Origin: Candidatus Hydrogenedentota bacterium | GTDB lineage: Bacteria > Hydrogenedentota > Hydrogenedentia > Hydrogenedentales > SLHB01 | Direction: 5' to 3' | DNA length: 41,200 nt | Assembly (NCBI GenBank): GCA_016209895.1 | Contig: JACQVH010000066.1 | Coordinates: 1 to 41,200 of the forward strand | Part shown: positions 1 through 7,697 of the stretch, piece after piece | Position numbering within the stretch: the stretch's first letter is position 1 | How the letters are laid out: every line of letters starts with the position of its first letter | Translations under genes and position numbers: made by a program | Notes under the pieces: model-generated | Databases searched by the model: none | What the model saw: only the letters and a program-made list of their open reading frames with translations | Told to the model about the DNA's origin: nothing

Positions 1-311
1 ATGTAGTCGTCCGCGCCCATTTCGAGTCCGCGCACGATGTCGGATTCCTCGCCTTTGGCGGTCAACATGACGATTGGGATGTGTCGGGTCTTGGGGTCAT
101 TCTTGAGGAGAGTGCAGACTTCCAATCCGTCGAGACCGGGCAGCATCAAATCCAGAATGACCAAGTCGGGCGCGGCGGCGCGGGTCGCGCGGATGGCCTC
201 TCCCCCACTCGCGACGCACGTGACCGCGTACCCGGCGCGGGAAAGATTGTAGTCCAGAAGACTCAGGAGGTCTTCCTCATCGTCCACAACGAGTACGTTT
301 GTCTTTTGCAT
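1..311 (-). CDS. Response regulator receiver domain, PhoB-like (partial, runs off the left edge)
   Basis: Only the first 103 residues lie in the window; the start codon is the ATG at 309-311 on the minus strand. They form most of a CheY-like receiver domain: acidic pair D10/D11, phosphoacceptor D54 in LVILDLMLPG, the switch threonine T84 in VMLTAKG, and the GADDY motif just before the edge. The conserved Lys and any output domain lie outside. The sequence style is that of PhoB/OmpR-type regulators, which usually carry a winged-helix DNA-binding domain, but that part is not visible. Its kinase partner is not seen here; the soluble kinase at 32.4 kb is far away. Confidence 0.9.
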   Translation of the reverse strand, partial: MQKTNVLVVDDEEDLLSLLDYNLSRAGYAVTCVASGGEAIRATRAAAPDLVILDLMLPGLDGLEVCTLLKNDPKTRHIPIVMLTAKGEESDIVRGLEMGADDY

Positions 312-378
312 GGTGAGTGATACGCTTCGATTTGTTCAGCATAACCCGAACGGATTCTCTCGGTTCGAAGCCCACGAT

Positions 379-1359
379 TTATTCGCTCAGCGCGTTCCTC
401 GCGCGGAGCGCCAAAAGTTCACGTACGATAGTATTCGTGTTTTTCGGCGTGATGCCCAGTGCTTCGCAATACGTTTCCGGTGTAAATGGGCGCTTGGCGC
501 TTTCGAGTCCGTGATTGTCCGTAGACACGATGAACTGGACGCCGGCTTCTGCCAGGGGGCGAATATCCTGGATTAGAGCTTCGCGGAGTACAGGATTTTT
601 CATACACGACTCCGTACCATGGGCATTTTCAATATAGATGGAACTGTTGCGCAGGACTTCGATCAACTCCTGCTGGTCGCCGGGCTGGAAGAAGCGATAG
701 TCGCTTACAGCCAGCGATTTGGGGTCTTTTCCCTCCTTCTGCGCGGTGCGTTGGAGGTTTTCGATACGCATCGTGAATGGGTGGAACAGGATCATGGGGA
801 TTGGGAACTGTTTCTGGATTTCCTTGAGTTGTTTGGCGCGCTTGATGAGGAGTTGACCGTTGGGGGCCTCGCCACCGTGATGCGGTGATATGTGCCAGCC
901 GATCACGTCCACCATCTTCATGGGTTCGGCCTCGAGGCCGGTGTCGAGTTCGCCCTCATAGATTTCCCAGCCTTTGAAGATGATGACATCCTTGCGAGTC
1001 GCGGCGACTCGGTCTATGTCGTCGAATAGCGCCTGGTGACCGGCGGCGCCCACGGTGTACCAGGTCTGGAAGTCTTGTTCTTTGGCCCAGGCGGCGTATT
1101 CTTCGGGCGTCTTCCGATAGAGTTCGAGGTGATCGAGGAGGACGAGCACTTTTCGTCCATCGCTTATGGCCAGGTCCAACCAGGCGTTGAGTTCGACGGG
1201 GCGCTCCATGCCGGAGTGCAAATGCATGTCCATTTCCTTGAGTGCGAACAGTCCTTGCGGGATGCCCTGTCCGGGGAGCGGGTACAGGGGAGCAATGCTT
1301 TGCCCATCGGCCCAGATCGAAAGCGCTGAAAGGAAAACTACGAGAGGAACTCTCGACAT
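379..1359 (-). CDS. Secreted PHP-like metal-dependent hydrolase
   Basis: A 326-aa protein. Residues 1-20 are a hydrophobic signal peptide ending near ADGQS, so it is probably exported. The mature part has the histidine/acid pattern of a PHP-type (polymerase and histidinol phosphatase) metallo-hydrolase: DMHLHSG (H46, H48), LLDHLE (D76, H77), GWEIY (E132), GWHISPHHGG (H156, H160, H161), LFHPF (H193) and STDNHG (D281, H283). These would bind two or three metal ions for phosphoester or similar hydrolysis; the substrate is unknown. Its ATG overlaps the stop codon of the HepT-like gene (TAATG), so it may be translationally coupled to that pair. Fold assignment is by motif pattern only. Confidence 0.75.
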   Translation of the reverse strand: MSRVPLVVFLSALSIWADGQSIAPLYPLPGQGIPQGLFALKEMDMHLHSGMERPVELNAWLDLAISDGRKVLVLLDHLELYRKTPEEYAAWAKEQDFQTWYTVGAAGHQALFDDIDRVAATRKDVIIFKGWEIYEGELDTGLEAEPMKMVDVIGWHISPHHGGEAPNGQLLIKRAKQLKEIQKQFPIPMILFHPFTMRIENLQRTAQKEGKDPKSLAVSDYRFFQPGDQQELIEVLRNSSIYIENAHGTESCMKNPVLREALIQDIRPLAEAGVQFIVSTDNHGLESAKRPFTPETYCEALGITPKNTNTIVRELLALRARNALSE

Positions 1360-1769
1360 TATTCTTCTCCTTCTGATGTACCGAACCGCTCAGTCAAATG
1401 ACGGTATGTCTTTTGAAGTTGAGGAAAGTTCTTCTTGATTCGAGCGTGCACTTTTCGGGCCAGTGCTTCGTGATATAAGTGTGATATGAGATTTCGATCG
1501 TCGAGCATCTCGAGCCAAACCGATTCGTTCTGAATCCAGTGCGCCTCAAACGCGGCCCGCAGTGATTCGCGCGGCGTCCGGGTGATCGTGCCTTCCGCGG
1601 CCAAGAGGCGTTTGAACGCCTTCCAAAAGAGTTCAATCACGAATTCGAAGCGTTGAATCGTGCCGTCTATGGCCAGAGTGTTGTCTGCCGGTACTTCCAG
1701 CGCTTCCTTCAAGCGTTGAAGGGCGTGACCCAAGTTTTCAAGCGTTTGTCGCGCTGCCGGGTCGTTCAT
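1359..1769 (-). CDS. HepT-like HEPN protein (HI0074 family), toxin half of a HepT/MntA pair
   Basis: A 136-aa helical protein of the HI0074 nucleotidyltransferase-substrate-binding family. Near the C-terminus it has the HEPN motif Rx4HxY (R92, H97, Y99 in DRNLISHLY). In characterised type VII systems the HepT Arg/His form the RNase site and the Tyr is adenylylated by MntA. The ATG at 1767-1769 was chosen because AAGGAAAG lies just upstream; longer in-frame starts run deeper into the preceding gene. It overlaps the nucleotidyltransferase gene by 32 bp, and its stop overlaps the PHP gene start. The toxic role is inferred from the family; some HI0073/HI0074 pairs have no proven toxicity. Confidence 0.85.
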   Translation of the reverse strand: MNDPAARQTLENLGHALQRLKEALEVPADNTLAIDGTIQRFEFVIELFWKAFKRLLAAEGTITRTPRESLRAAFEAHWIQNESVWLEMLDDRNLISHLYHEALARKVHARIKKNFPQLQKTYRHLTERFGTSEGEE

Positions 1770-2067
1770 AAAGTAACTTTCCTTCCGCGAAAATTCGTTG
1801 CCGGAACTCATCTGAGGCGTCGTCCAGGCGCACCAAGTCAATGGTCAGCAGCGTGTAGGCGTCCTCTGCGGCGAGTCGCATCTCGACCCATTGATCGTCG
1901 GTAGCCGTGGGCGCCTCCACGGCCAAGTCAATATCAGAGCGCTCCTGGTTGTCGCCCCGCGCCCGCGAGCCGAAGAGGTAGATGCGTCGCACCGCCGGCC
2001 ACGATTGGAGCTTGTCAATCATGTCCCCCAATACGGGTGGGTGCTGCGCGGTGTTCACAGATTTCAT
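1738..2067 (-). CDS. MntA-like minimal nucleotidyltransferase (HI0073 family), antitoxin half
   Basis: A 109-aa MNT-fold nucleotidyltransferase. The active-site signature GSx10DxD is complete: G33-S34, then ten residues, then D45 and D47 in SDIDLAV, with a third acidic residue at D77 (TIDLV). Proteins with this full signature transfer AMP from ATP to the Tyr of the HepT Rx4HxY motif and neutralise it. The order MNT then HEPN with overlapping reading frames is the usual arrangement. No clear Shine-Dalgarno precedes the ATG, which is the first in-frame ATG. A 9-bp-period repeat lies 45 bp upstream. Confidence 0.88.
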   Translation of the reverse strand: MKSVNTAQHPPVLGDMIDKLQSWPAVRRIYLFGSRARGDNQERSDIDLAVEAPTATDDQWVEMRLAAEDAYTLLTIDLVRLDDASDEFRQRIFAEGKLLYERPGSATNA

Positions 2068-2112
2068 GACCGGGATGGTAGCACACCGGATTCGGTTCCT
2101 GCCTCTTTCTTA

Positions 2113-2142
2113 ACCACAGAGAACACAGAGGACGCAGAGAGG
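2113..2142 (+). repeat. 9-bp-period degenerate repeat (CACAGAG word)
   Basis: About three tandem units of the type ACACAGAGR, all intergenic. The same 9-bp grammar recurs at 3923, 4004 and 36347 with different words. Similar ACCACAGAG/ACCACGAAG strings are, from memory, scattered through many environmental bacterial genomes. Function unknown. Confidence 0.7.
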
Positions 2143-2188
2143 ACTGGACTCGTGGGATTCTGGCCTACGACAAAGCTTATCTAGAAGC

Positions 2189-2530
2189 TCATTCGGAGAG
2201 TCCTGACATTTTGAGGATCTTTTCTGACCACGCGGCAGCCTGGCGAGCCATTGCAGAACGTTGGTCGGGATCGGCCCAAAGTTGTGGCCAAGTGAGTTCC
2301 CAACGCGCCAACTGAATTTGCAAATCGAGCAAGAGAGTCCGTGTGTCAGGGGTCTGGTTGGGCACCGTCCATTCAATGAAAAACTTCGACTCTTCAACCA
2401 AACTCCTGACGATGTCTCCGTTGTCAGCGTCGTCGGAAAACGAGTGTATTCGTGCCCAATTGGCCGCGAGGCATCCCAACTGTCTTGGAAGATCCTGTCG
2501 CAGAAAGCGGTCTCTTAGAGATTCGAGCAT
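2189..2530 (-). CDS. Conserved hypothetical small protein (ESxFFIEWT type)
   Basis: A 113-aa protein, probably soluble and helical, with no signal peptide or membrane segment. The core reads VEESKFFIEWTVP (about residues 53-65) followed by an LQIQLARWELTW stretch and a C-terminal amphipathic helix. I recall similar small orphan proteins with a RESxFFIEWT core in cyanobacteria, Chloroflexi and planctomycete-like genomes, but no function. The frame stays open to 2791, but upstream of 2530 it has biased, non-protein-like composition (runs of Arg, Cys and Pro), so the ATG at 2528-2530 is preferred. No good Shine-Dalgarno is visible. Confidence 0.6.
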   Translation of the reverse strand: MLESLRDRFLRQDLPRQLGCLAANWARIHSFSDDADNGDIVRSLVEESKFFIEWTVPNQTPDTRTLLLDLQIQLARWELTWPQLWADPDQRSAMARQAAAWSEKILKMSGLSE

Positions 2531-2924
2531 TTTGCTGATTCGTTTCGGTATGCATGGACGCTGACCGAATTCTAACAAAATCCAGACGGAACGCTGACAT
2601 TGATTCAATAATATGGGCACGAAGAGGGGCGACGCACTGACGCAATACATTCTCGCATCCGCGCGGGTGATGGGAGGAGCTCGGCCTACCCGCCTGACCG
2701 CTGGTTCGGTCCAGAAAATGCAGGGAGAACGCCGACAGACGGCAGATTGTTTATGGAGACCCGCATGTCCAGGGTAGTCACCGAAGGTCAATTGTATTCA
2801 GCCTACCAAGGCGGTATATTTGCGAGGGCACGGAATCACGAGGACGTCTTTTGTGGGGTTGGTCTCAATGACGGGTGCGATCGCTCCAGTGGATGTGAGG
2901 AATGACAGGAAGGGGGTTAAGGTT
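2531..2924. other. Gene-poor spacer between a minus-strand orphan and the plus-strand isomerase
   Basis: About 390 bp. I see no convincing gene, RNA or array. A weak TAGAAT-like -10 element on the minus strand (2569-2574) could serve the small gene at 2189-2530, but it lacks a recognisable -35. A purine-rich AGGAAGGGGG at about 2907-2916 is the ribosome binding site of the isomerase. Confidence 0.5.
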
Positions 2925-3857
2925 ATGCGGATTGGATTTCTTTCTAGTTTTAATGAAGAGCGGATTGCGTTTGCGAGGAAGGGGGGTTTCGGCAGCGTGG
3001 AGTTGCTGACGGGGTATTTTCAGGGCGCGCCGGAGTACATGCCGGGAAAGCCGGATTGGAAGGCGAAGGCGGACAAAGTGAATGCGGCGTATGCGGCGGC
3101 GGATATTCGGATTTCGTGCATCGGCGCGTTTTACTTGAATCACATGGACCCGACGATCGAAGCGCAGGCGAAGGAGACGGTGCGCAATGCGATCTTGTTG
3201 GCCGAATATCTTGCGGTCGGGGCGGTGGCGGGTTTTGCAGGTCGGGTCGTGGACCAGCCGCTCGAGGCGAGCTTGCCGAAGTTCAAGGAGATTTGGGGCG
3301 AACACGCGAGGTTTGCCGACGATCACGGGGTGCGGATTGCGTTCGAGCCATGTCCGATGGGGCAATACCACACGCCGTCGGGCGGCATCAATTGCATCTG
3401 CACGCCGGTCATGTATGAGAAGTGCCTGGACAGCGTGAGTTCGACGGCGCTGGGACTCGAGTGGGACCCGAGCCATCTGGTGGGGATATTCGTGGACCCG
3501 GTCGAGAACCTGCGGAAGTTCGGGCCGCGGGTGTATCACGTGCACGCCAAGGGGGCGAAAATTAACAAGATGAACCTGGCGCAGTACGGATTCTGGCACG
3601 AGCGGACGTGCGAGCATTGTTTCCCAGGGTTGGGCGATGAGAACTGGGCGGAGATCATCAAGGAGTTGCGGCGCGGCGGGTATCATGGCGACTTGAATAT
3701 CGAGGGCTGGCACGACTTGGTATTTCGCAACCCGAAGGACACGGCGCCGTCCGACGTGGCGGTGGAGAAACGCGGACCGGTTGCGCCGCAGTTAGAGGAT
3801 GCCGGGTTGATCATCGCGCTGCGGCATTTGCAGCAGTATTGTCCGGAGGGATTTTGA
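2925..3857 (+). CDS. Sugar phosphate isomerase/epimerase (xylose-isomerase-like TIM barrel)
   Basis: A 310-aa TIM-barrel protein of the AP-endonuclease-2/xylose-isomerase-like family, probably cytoplasmic. The metal ligands expected on the barrel strands are visible: E141 (IAFEPCP), D181 (GLEWDPSHL), H205/H207 (YHVHAKG) and E260 (LNIEGWHD). Such enzymes interconvert or epimerise sugars or inositol derivatives and often sit beside Gfo/Idh/MocA dehydrogenases, as here. The ATG at 2925 follows AGGAAGGGGG by about 8 nt; the frame extends to 2820 but the extra residues look unstructured. It converges on the oxidoreductase at 4099-5202. The exact substrate cannot be told. Confidence 0.88.
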   Translation: MRIGFLSSFNEERIAFARKGGFGSVELLTGYFQGAPEYMPGKPDWKAKADKVNAAYAAADIRISCIGAFYLNHMDPTIEAQAKETVRNAILLAEYLAVGAVAGFAGRVVDQPLEASLPKFKEIWGEHARFADDHGVRIAFEPCPMGQYHTPSGGINCICTPVMYEKCLDSVSSTALGLEWDPSHLVGIFVDPVENLRKFGPRVYHVHAKGAKINKMNLAQYGFWHERTCEHCFPGLGDENWAEIIKELRRGGYHGDLNIEGWHDLVFRNPKDTAPSDVAVEKRGPVAPQLEDAGLIIALRHLQQYCPEGF

Positions 3858-3922
3858 CGAATCCTCCAAAGGCGGACAAGTGCGGAATGCGTAGTGAGGC
3901 TTGGCAACTACCAAGGTCATCA

Positions 3923-3950
3923 ACCACGAAGACACGAAGACACAAAGAAA
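3923..3950 (+). repeat. 9-bp-period degenerate repeat (CACGAAGA word)
   Basis: Three consecutive units of the ACACGAAGA type in the convergent spacer between the isomerase and the oxidoreductase. It belongs to the same class as the repeat at 2113 and is followed 50 bp later by a related element at 4004. Confidence 0.7.
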
Positions 3951-4003
3951 TAGCGGTTGCTTTGCGCGCCTCGTAATTTTTGTTGTTCGAAAGTTTGTAG
4001 TTT

Positions 4004-4024
4004 AACCGCAAAGAACGCAAGGGG
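4004..4024 (+). repeat. 9-bp-period degenerate repeat (CGCAAAGAA word)
   Basis: Two units of the form ACCGCAAAG / AACGCAAGG in the same convergent spacer. It matches the grammar of the repeats at 2113 and 3923 with a different word. Confidence 0.55.
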
Positions 4025-4098
4025 TCGTCACGACGCATTACCGACTTGCTAATCCACGACACAGGGCTTGTCACTGCGTACCCGGCCGACTTGAAGGT

Positions 4099-5202
4099 TT
4101 AGCTGTCCAGTTCGCCTTCGCGGAGGTTGAGGGGTAGGGGTGCGGGGCGTTTGCACTTGCTTTTGAGTTTGATGTGGCGGTTGGTGTTCGAGGCATCGTG
4201 GAAGGCGTGCATGATGTCGAGGACGTGGTACGTCAGGTCGCCGCTGGCGCGGTGGGGCCGGCCAGTGCGTAACGCGTAGGCCATGTCGGCGACGCCGATG
4301 CCGCGGCTTTGTTTGGCGTAGCCGTGAGTCAGGGGGATTTCTTTCCAGTCTTCCATGCCGGTTTTGCGAATGCGGACGGGTCCGCCGAAGCCGTTCGGGT
4401 CAGGGACGCTGAGTGAACCTTGCGTTCCGTGGACTTCGATGCAGGGCAGGTTGTGAGCCCAGACGTCGAAGCTGGTGATGATGGTACCGACGGCGCCGGA
4501 GGCGAAATCCATGACGCCCGCGATATGCGTTGGGGTGTTCACGGTGACTTTAGTGCCGCGCTTGGCTTCGCTGGTGATGACTCGTTCGGGGAAGGTGACG
4601 CGCGCGGAACCGGTGACGCGGCGGACGGGGCCCATAAGGTGCACGAGGGCGGTGAGGTAATAGGGCCCCATGTCGAACATAGGGCCGCCACCGGGCTGGT
4701 AGTAGAAATCCGGGTCGGGATGCCAGTGCTCGTGGCCGTGGCACATCATGAACGCGTTCGCGGCGACGGGCTCGCCAATCCAGCCGTCGTCAATGAGTTT
4801 GCGGCAGGTTTGCAATCCGCCGCCGAGGAAGGTGTCCGGCGCGCCGCCCACCAATAGGTTCTTGGCCTTGGCCAGTTCGAGCATTTTGAGACCGTCTTCG
4901 CGGGTGACCGCGAGCGGTTTCTCGTTATAGATGGATTTGCCGGCTTCGAGTGCGGCGATGCCGACTTCACCGTGGGCTTTAGGAATCGTGAGGTTGACGA
5001 CGATCGCGATTTCCGGGTCCGCCAGTAGCGCCTCGGCGGAGCAGGCCTTGCCGATTTTGTGTTTCTCGGTCTTCGCCTTGGCGCGTTCGAGGATCAGGTC
5101 TGCGCAGGCGATGATATTGAGAATGTCGAAAGTCCTTCCGGACTGGAAGTAGACGTCTGAGATATTGCCGCAACCGATTATGCCTACGCCGACCGGATTC
5201 AT
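4099..5202 (-). CDS. Gfo/Idh/MocA family oxidoreductase
   Basis: A 367-aa cytoplasmic NAD(P)-dependent dehydrogenase. The N-terminal Rossmann fold has GIIGCGNIS (residues 7-15), followed by the family EKP motif (E94-P96, YNEKPLA) that carries the conserved lysine near the substrate. The C-terminal alpha/beta domain has [16 protein letters not shown] (D177, Y181). Members oxidise or reduce sugars, inositols and related polyols. The ATG at 5200-5202 is chosen because GGAGG lies 5 nt upstream; a GTG four codons earlier would sit on top of that site. It is downstream of, and co-oriented with, the ThuA-like gene, a frequent pairing in sugar-catabolic loci. Confidence 0.92.
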   Translation of the reverse strand: MNPVGVGIIGCGNISDVYFQSGRTFDILNIIACADLILERAKAKTEKHKIGKACSAEALLADPEIAIVVNLTIPKAHGEVGIAALEAGKSIYNEKPLAVTREDGLKMLELAKAKNLLVGGAPDTFLGGGLQTCRKLIDDGWIGEPVAANAFMMCHGHEHWHPDPDFYYQPGGGPMFDMGPYYLTALVHLMGPVRRVTGSARVTFPERVITSEAKRGTKVTVNTPTHIAGVMDFASGAVGTIITSFDVWAHNLPCIEVHGTQGSLSVPDPNGFGGPVRIRKTGMEDWKEIPLTHGYAKQSRGIGVADMAYALRTGRPHRASGDLTYHVLDIMHAFHDASNTNRHIKLKSKCKRPAPLPLNLREGELDS

Positions 5203-5235
5203 CTTGTCCTCCACATTGTGACACCCCTAATTTAA

Positions 5236-5257
5236 CGCCCGCCGCGGAGGGCGGGCG
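5236..5257. repeat. GC-rich perfect inverted repeat
   Basis: An 8-bp stem (CGCCCGCC and GGCGGGCG) with a 6-nt loop, in the 91-bp gap between the ThuA-like gene and the oxidoreductase. No T-run follows on either strand, so it is not a classic terminator. It may be a dispersed palindrome of the REP/BIME kind or may stabilise mRNA ends. Confidence 0.65.
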
Positions 5258-5293
5258 CTACCTTCAGATTTGTCCCCCCAAGGCATTTGACGC

Positions 5294-5938
5294 TTACCGG
5301 CTGGCCCACCGTAGGCCGCGTTGCATGATGGCTAGGGCTTCCGGTACCTGGAAGTCGGGCGCGGCGTGTCCCAAGGACGAGTAGAAGACCTTGCCGGCGC
5401 CATATCGGCGTTTCCAGACGACGGGCATGACACAGCCCGTGACCCACGGCGCGTGTTCACCGGAAAAGGTGGTCGTGGCCAGCACCTCATTGGAGGGGTC
5501 GGTGTGCAGATAGTATTGTTCGGACTTCATGTTGAAATCGGCCAGGCCGGCCGTGATGGGATCGGTGTGATTGGTGATGTTCACCTCATACTCTACAATT
5601 CCGCCGGGATGGGCCACCCATTGGCCGCCGGTCATCCACTGGTATTCGGTATTGGCGCGGAAGGAGTCGCACATACCGCCGTGCCAACCCGCGAAGCCGA
5701 CGCCGCTGCGGACTGCGTCCAATAGGCCCTTTTCTTGTGGACCCGTAATCGTGCCCATGGTCCAGCACAGGACGATGAGATTCAGGTTCTTTAGTTTTTC
5801 GCCGTCAACAAACGAGTCCAACGAATTGGAGACTTGGACACTGAATCCCTGTTGGCGCAGATACGGCACAAAGACGTCCGTACACTCTTTGGGTTGATGG
5901 CCGTCCCACCCGCCCCAGACACATAATGCCGACTTCAT
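5294..5938 (-). CDS. ThuA-like domain protein
   Basis: A 214-aa protein of the ThuA (trehalose utilisation) family, which has a class I glutamine-amidotransferase-like fold. Landmarks are GFAGWHGG (81-88), WVAHPGG (107-113), the EQYYLHTD segment (140-147) and the C-terminal [14 protein letters not shown] (183-196). No signal peptide is seen. ThuA-like proteins accompany Gfo/Idh/MocA oxidoreductases in sugar-utilisation clusters and in one characterised case act in trehalose catabolism; the biochemical reaction is still uncertain. The ATG follows AAGGAAGATG. Probably cotranscribed with the oxidoreductase 91 bp downstream. Confidence 0.88.
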   Translation of the reverse strand: MKSALCVWGGWDGHQPKECTDVFVPYLRQQGFSVQVSNSLDSFVDGEKLKNLNLIVLCWTMGTITGPQEKGLLDAVRSGVGFAGWHGGMCDSFRANTEYQWMTGGQWVAHPGGIVEYEVNITNHTDPITAGLADFNMKSEQYYLHTDPSNEVLATTTFSGEHAPWVTGCVMPVVWKRRYGAGKVFYSSLGHAAPDFQVPEALAIMQRGLRWASR

Positions 5939-5967
5939 GAATCATCTTCCTTTCTTTCCCGCCGGTT

Positions 5968-6026
5968 CATTTCAATTTCGATTTTAGACTTGTCCGCCGC
6001 AGGCGGATTGCCGATTTTCGATTGAA
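5968..6026 (-). repeat. 7-bp-period degenerate repeat flanking a palindrome
   Basis: Three heptads of the ATTTCRA type (5968-5988), then the palindrome TCCGCC-GCA-GGCGGA (5993-6007), then three heptads starting with GATT (6006-6026). The purine-rich strand is the minus strand, the coding strand of both neighbours. It lies between the methyltransferase and the ThuA-like gene. Confidence 0.65.
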
Positions 6027-6072
6027 GCGCGGCCATTCTTCGGTGACTCCGACGTTAATGGCTTCGTTTCGC

Positions 6073-6093
6073 ATTCCCCATTCCGTATTCTAT
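6073..6093 (-). repeat. 7-bp-period repeat, ATTCCNN word
   Basis: Three heptads (ATTCCCC, ATTCCGT, ATTCTAT) that run into the stop codon of the methyltransferase gene. A longer array of the same word family is at 36870-36904. Confidence 0.6.
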
Positions 6094-6683
6094 TTGATCG
6101 CTTGATAGACGAAGGCGGGCGGCAGGTTTTTCCACACCACTCGCGAGGTGGCGACGCGGCTGAATCGCGCTTCGAGCTTGCTGCGGAACTTGCTGCCGTT
6201 GGGGATCAGCTTGCTTTGCAGATACATGTAGGTGGCGAATTTTCCGCCGGGACGTAGCGCGGCGACGGTGGCGTCTAACAGGTCATCCTGTAATTGGTTG
6301 CTGAAACTGGACCACGGCAGGCCGGAAACCACGGAATCGCAGCACGGGAATCCCAGTTCGTTCAAGTATTTCGGCGTGTTTACGGCGGAGTCGTGATAAA
6401 CACGAAGGTGCGGAAACCGTTTGCGCACAGCTTGAACGAATTCAGGATTGATCTCCATGGCAAAAAAAGTGGCGTCCCGCGCCAGTTTCTCCAAGATTAA
6501 TTCGGTGATAGCTCCGGTGCCGGGACCAAACTCGACTACCAACTTTGCCTCGCGCACACCGCCCATTTCGGAGACAATGTCCGCCAATTCCCGCGAACTG
6601 GCCGCGATGGCCCCGGTCCGAATTGGCGACTCGATAAACGCCTTCAGAAACCTAAATACATCCGCGTGAGCGGCTTTTCCCAT
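6090..6683 (-). CDS. Class I SAM-dependent methyltransferase, phospholipid N-methyltransferase (PmtA)-like
   Basis: A 197-aa protein with the SAM-binding motif VVEFGPGTGAITELIL (about residues 48-63), an acidic end of strand 2 (AMEINPEF) and the VVSGLPWSSF segment where KsgA/PmtA-type enzymes have their catalytic loop. Length and layout match bacterial phosphatidylethanolamine N-methyltransferases of the PmtA type and related rRNA-dimethylase-like enzymes. The ATG has GAGG upstream. It starts 12 bp after the MalG-like permease stops, so it is probably the last gene of the importer operon, although a role in sugar uptake is not obvious. The substrate is inferred. Confidence 0.78.
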   Translation of the reverse strand: MGKAAHADVFRFLKAFIESPIRTGAIAASSRELADIVSEMGGVREAKLVVEFGPGTGAITELILEKLARDATFFAMEINPEFVQAVRKRFPHLRVYHDSAVNTPKYLNELGFPCCDSVVSGLPWSSFSNQLQDDLLDATVAALRPGGKFATYMYLQSKLIPNGSKFRSKLEARFSRVATSRVVWKNLPPAFVYQAIK

Positions 6684-6695
6684 TGTTCCTCACCC

Positions 6696-7565
6696 TCATC
6701 CCTTCAAGGCCCCCTTGGTCAATCCTTCCACAAATTGCCTCTGGGTGAATCCGTAAAGGATCACGACCGGCATCATAACGAATACGGCGCCCGCCATCAA
6801 GAGATTCCACTGATTACCCCCTTCCTGCGTGTCCTTGAGATAAGCGAGGCCGATGGGCAGGGTGCGCATGGCGCGTTCGTTGGTGACGATCAAAGGCCAG
6901 AGGTAATCGTTCCAACGGCCGAGAAAAGAGGTGAGCGCAACGGCCGCAACCACGGCACGGCTGATCGGGGTGACGATCTGGAGGAGAATCCGGACATGGC
7001 CGGCTCCGTCCATCCGACCGGCGTCAATCAGGTCGCGAGGCAGAACGCGAAATTGCTGATGAAACACGAACACGGGGAAGGCGTTAGCCAGCGGCGGCAC
7101 GATGAGGGCCCAATAGGTGTTGACCCAACCCAGCTTTCGCAGCAACAGATAGTTGGGCACGAGCTTGACCTCATCCGGGATCATCAGCGTGGCGAGGACT
7201 GCGATCAGAAGCGCATTCTTCATGGGAAACCGGAGGACTGCAAAGGCGTAAGCCATGAAGAGCGCGAGGGTGACTTGGAGAAAGGTGGCCGCAATACCGG
7301 TGACGAGGCTATTGAAAGCGAAACGCCCGAACGGGGCGGCCTGCCAAGCCTCGACGTAGTTTCTCCAGCTAAATTCCCTCGGCCACCAATTTGGCGGATA
7401 GCTGACGACTTCCGTGATTGGTTTGAGGGAGGTAATAATCATCCAAAAGAACGGCAGCATCAGTAGCGCGACATAGACCAGAAGCACCCCATAAATGAGT
7501 GCGCCGCCCAGTATCGTCCCCCGATCATTTGTTCGGGGCAACGTTTTGAAAATCCTCCCGCTCAT
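6696..7565 (-). CDS. Carbohydrate ABC transporter permease, MalG-like (CUT1)
   Basis: A 289-aa inner-membrane permease with six predicted hydrophobic helices; the first is at about residues 20-45. The cytoplasmic EAA loop that contacts the ATPase is at about residues 180-200 (DAGRMDGAGHVRILLQIVTP). The order of permeases and the C-terminal ending match MalG/UgpE-type subunits. It is the distal permease of the binding protein-MalF-MalG set. It is separated from the upstream permease by 132 bp filled with a 7-bp-phase repeat. No ATP-binding subunit occurs in the window; CUT1 systems often share a MalK-type ATPase encoded elsewhere. Confidence 0.92.
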   Translation of the reverse strand: MSGRIFKTLPRTNDRGTILGGALIYGVLLVYVALLMLPFFWMIITSLKPITEVVSYPPNWWPREFSWRNYVEAWQAAPFGRFAFNSLVTGIAATFLQVTLALFMAYAFAVLRFPMKNALLIAVLATLMIPDEVKLVPNYLLLRKLGWVNTYWALIVPPLANAFPVFVFHQQFRVLPRDLIDAGRMDGAGHVRILLQIVTPISRAVVAAVALTSFLGRWNDYLWPLIVTNERAMRTLPIGLAYLKDTQEGGNQWNLLMAGAVFVMMPVVILYGFTQRQFVEGLTKGALKG

Positions 7566-7568
7566 TTT

Positions 7569-7673
7569 GGTTTCCGGTTTCCGGTTATCTGGTCCCTAGT
7601 CCCTCGTTCTTAGTTTCCACTTTCCAATCTGAGTCTTCTGACACTCGATACTCGACACTCGGTACTCATTGCT
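7569..7673 (-). repeat. Long 7-bp-phase degenerate repeat inside the ABC importer operon
   Basis: Fifteen consecutive heptads can be laid out from 7569 without losing register. The word drifts from GGTTTCC (two exact copies) through TAGTCCC-like units to CGATACT/CGACACT units. Read on the minus strand, which is the coding strand, the array begins with an AGCAATG/AGTACCG vocabulary and ends with GGAAACC just before the next gene. It fills most of the gap between the two permease genes. Confidence 0.75.
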
Positions 7674-7697
7674 TCCCGCGCAGCACGGGACTCATTG

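Noticed and set aside
2865..3713. A 282-codon minus-strand frame opposite the sugar isomerase
   Set aside because: It is Arg/His/Pro-rich antisense shadow of a clear TIM-barrel gene.
5236..5257. Rho-independent terminator
   Set aside because: The stem is strong but no T-run follows on either strand.
7569..7696. CRISPR array
   Set aside because: The units are 7 bp without spacers of constant length, and no cas gene is present; it is a degenerate heptad repeat.
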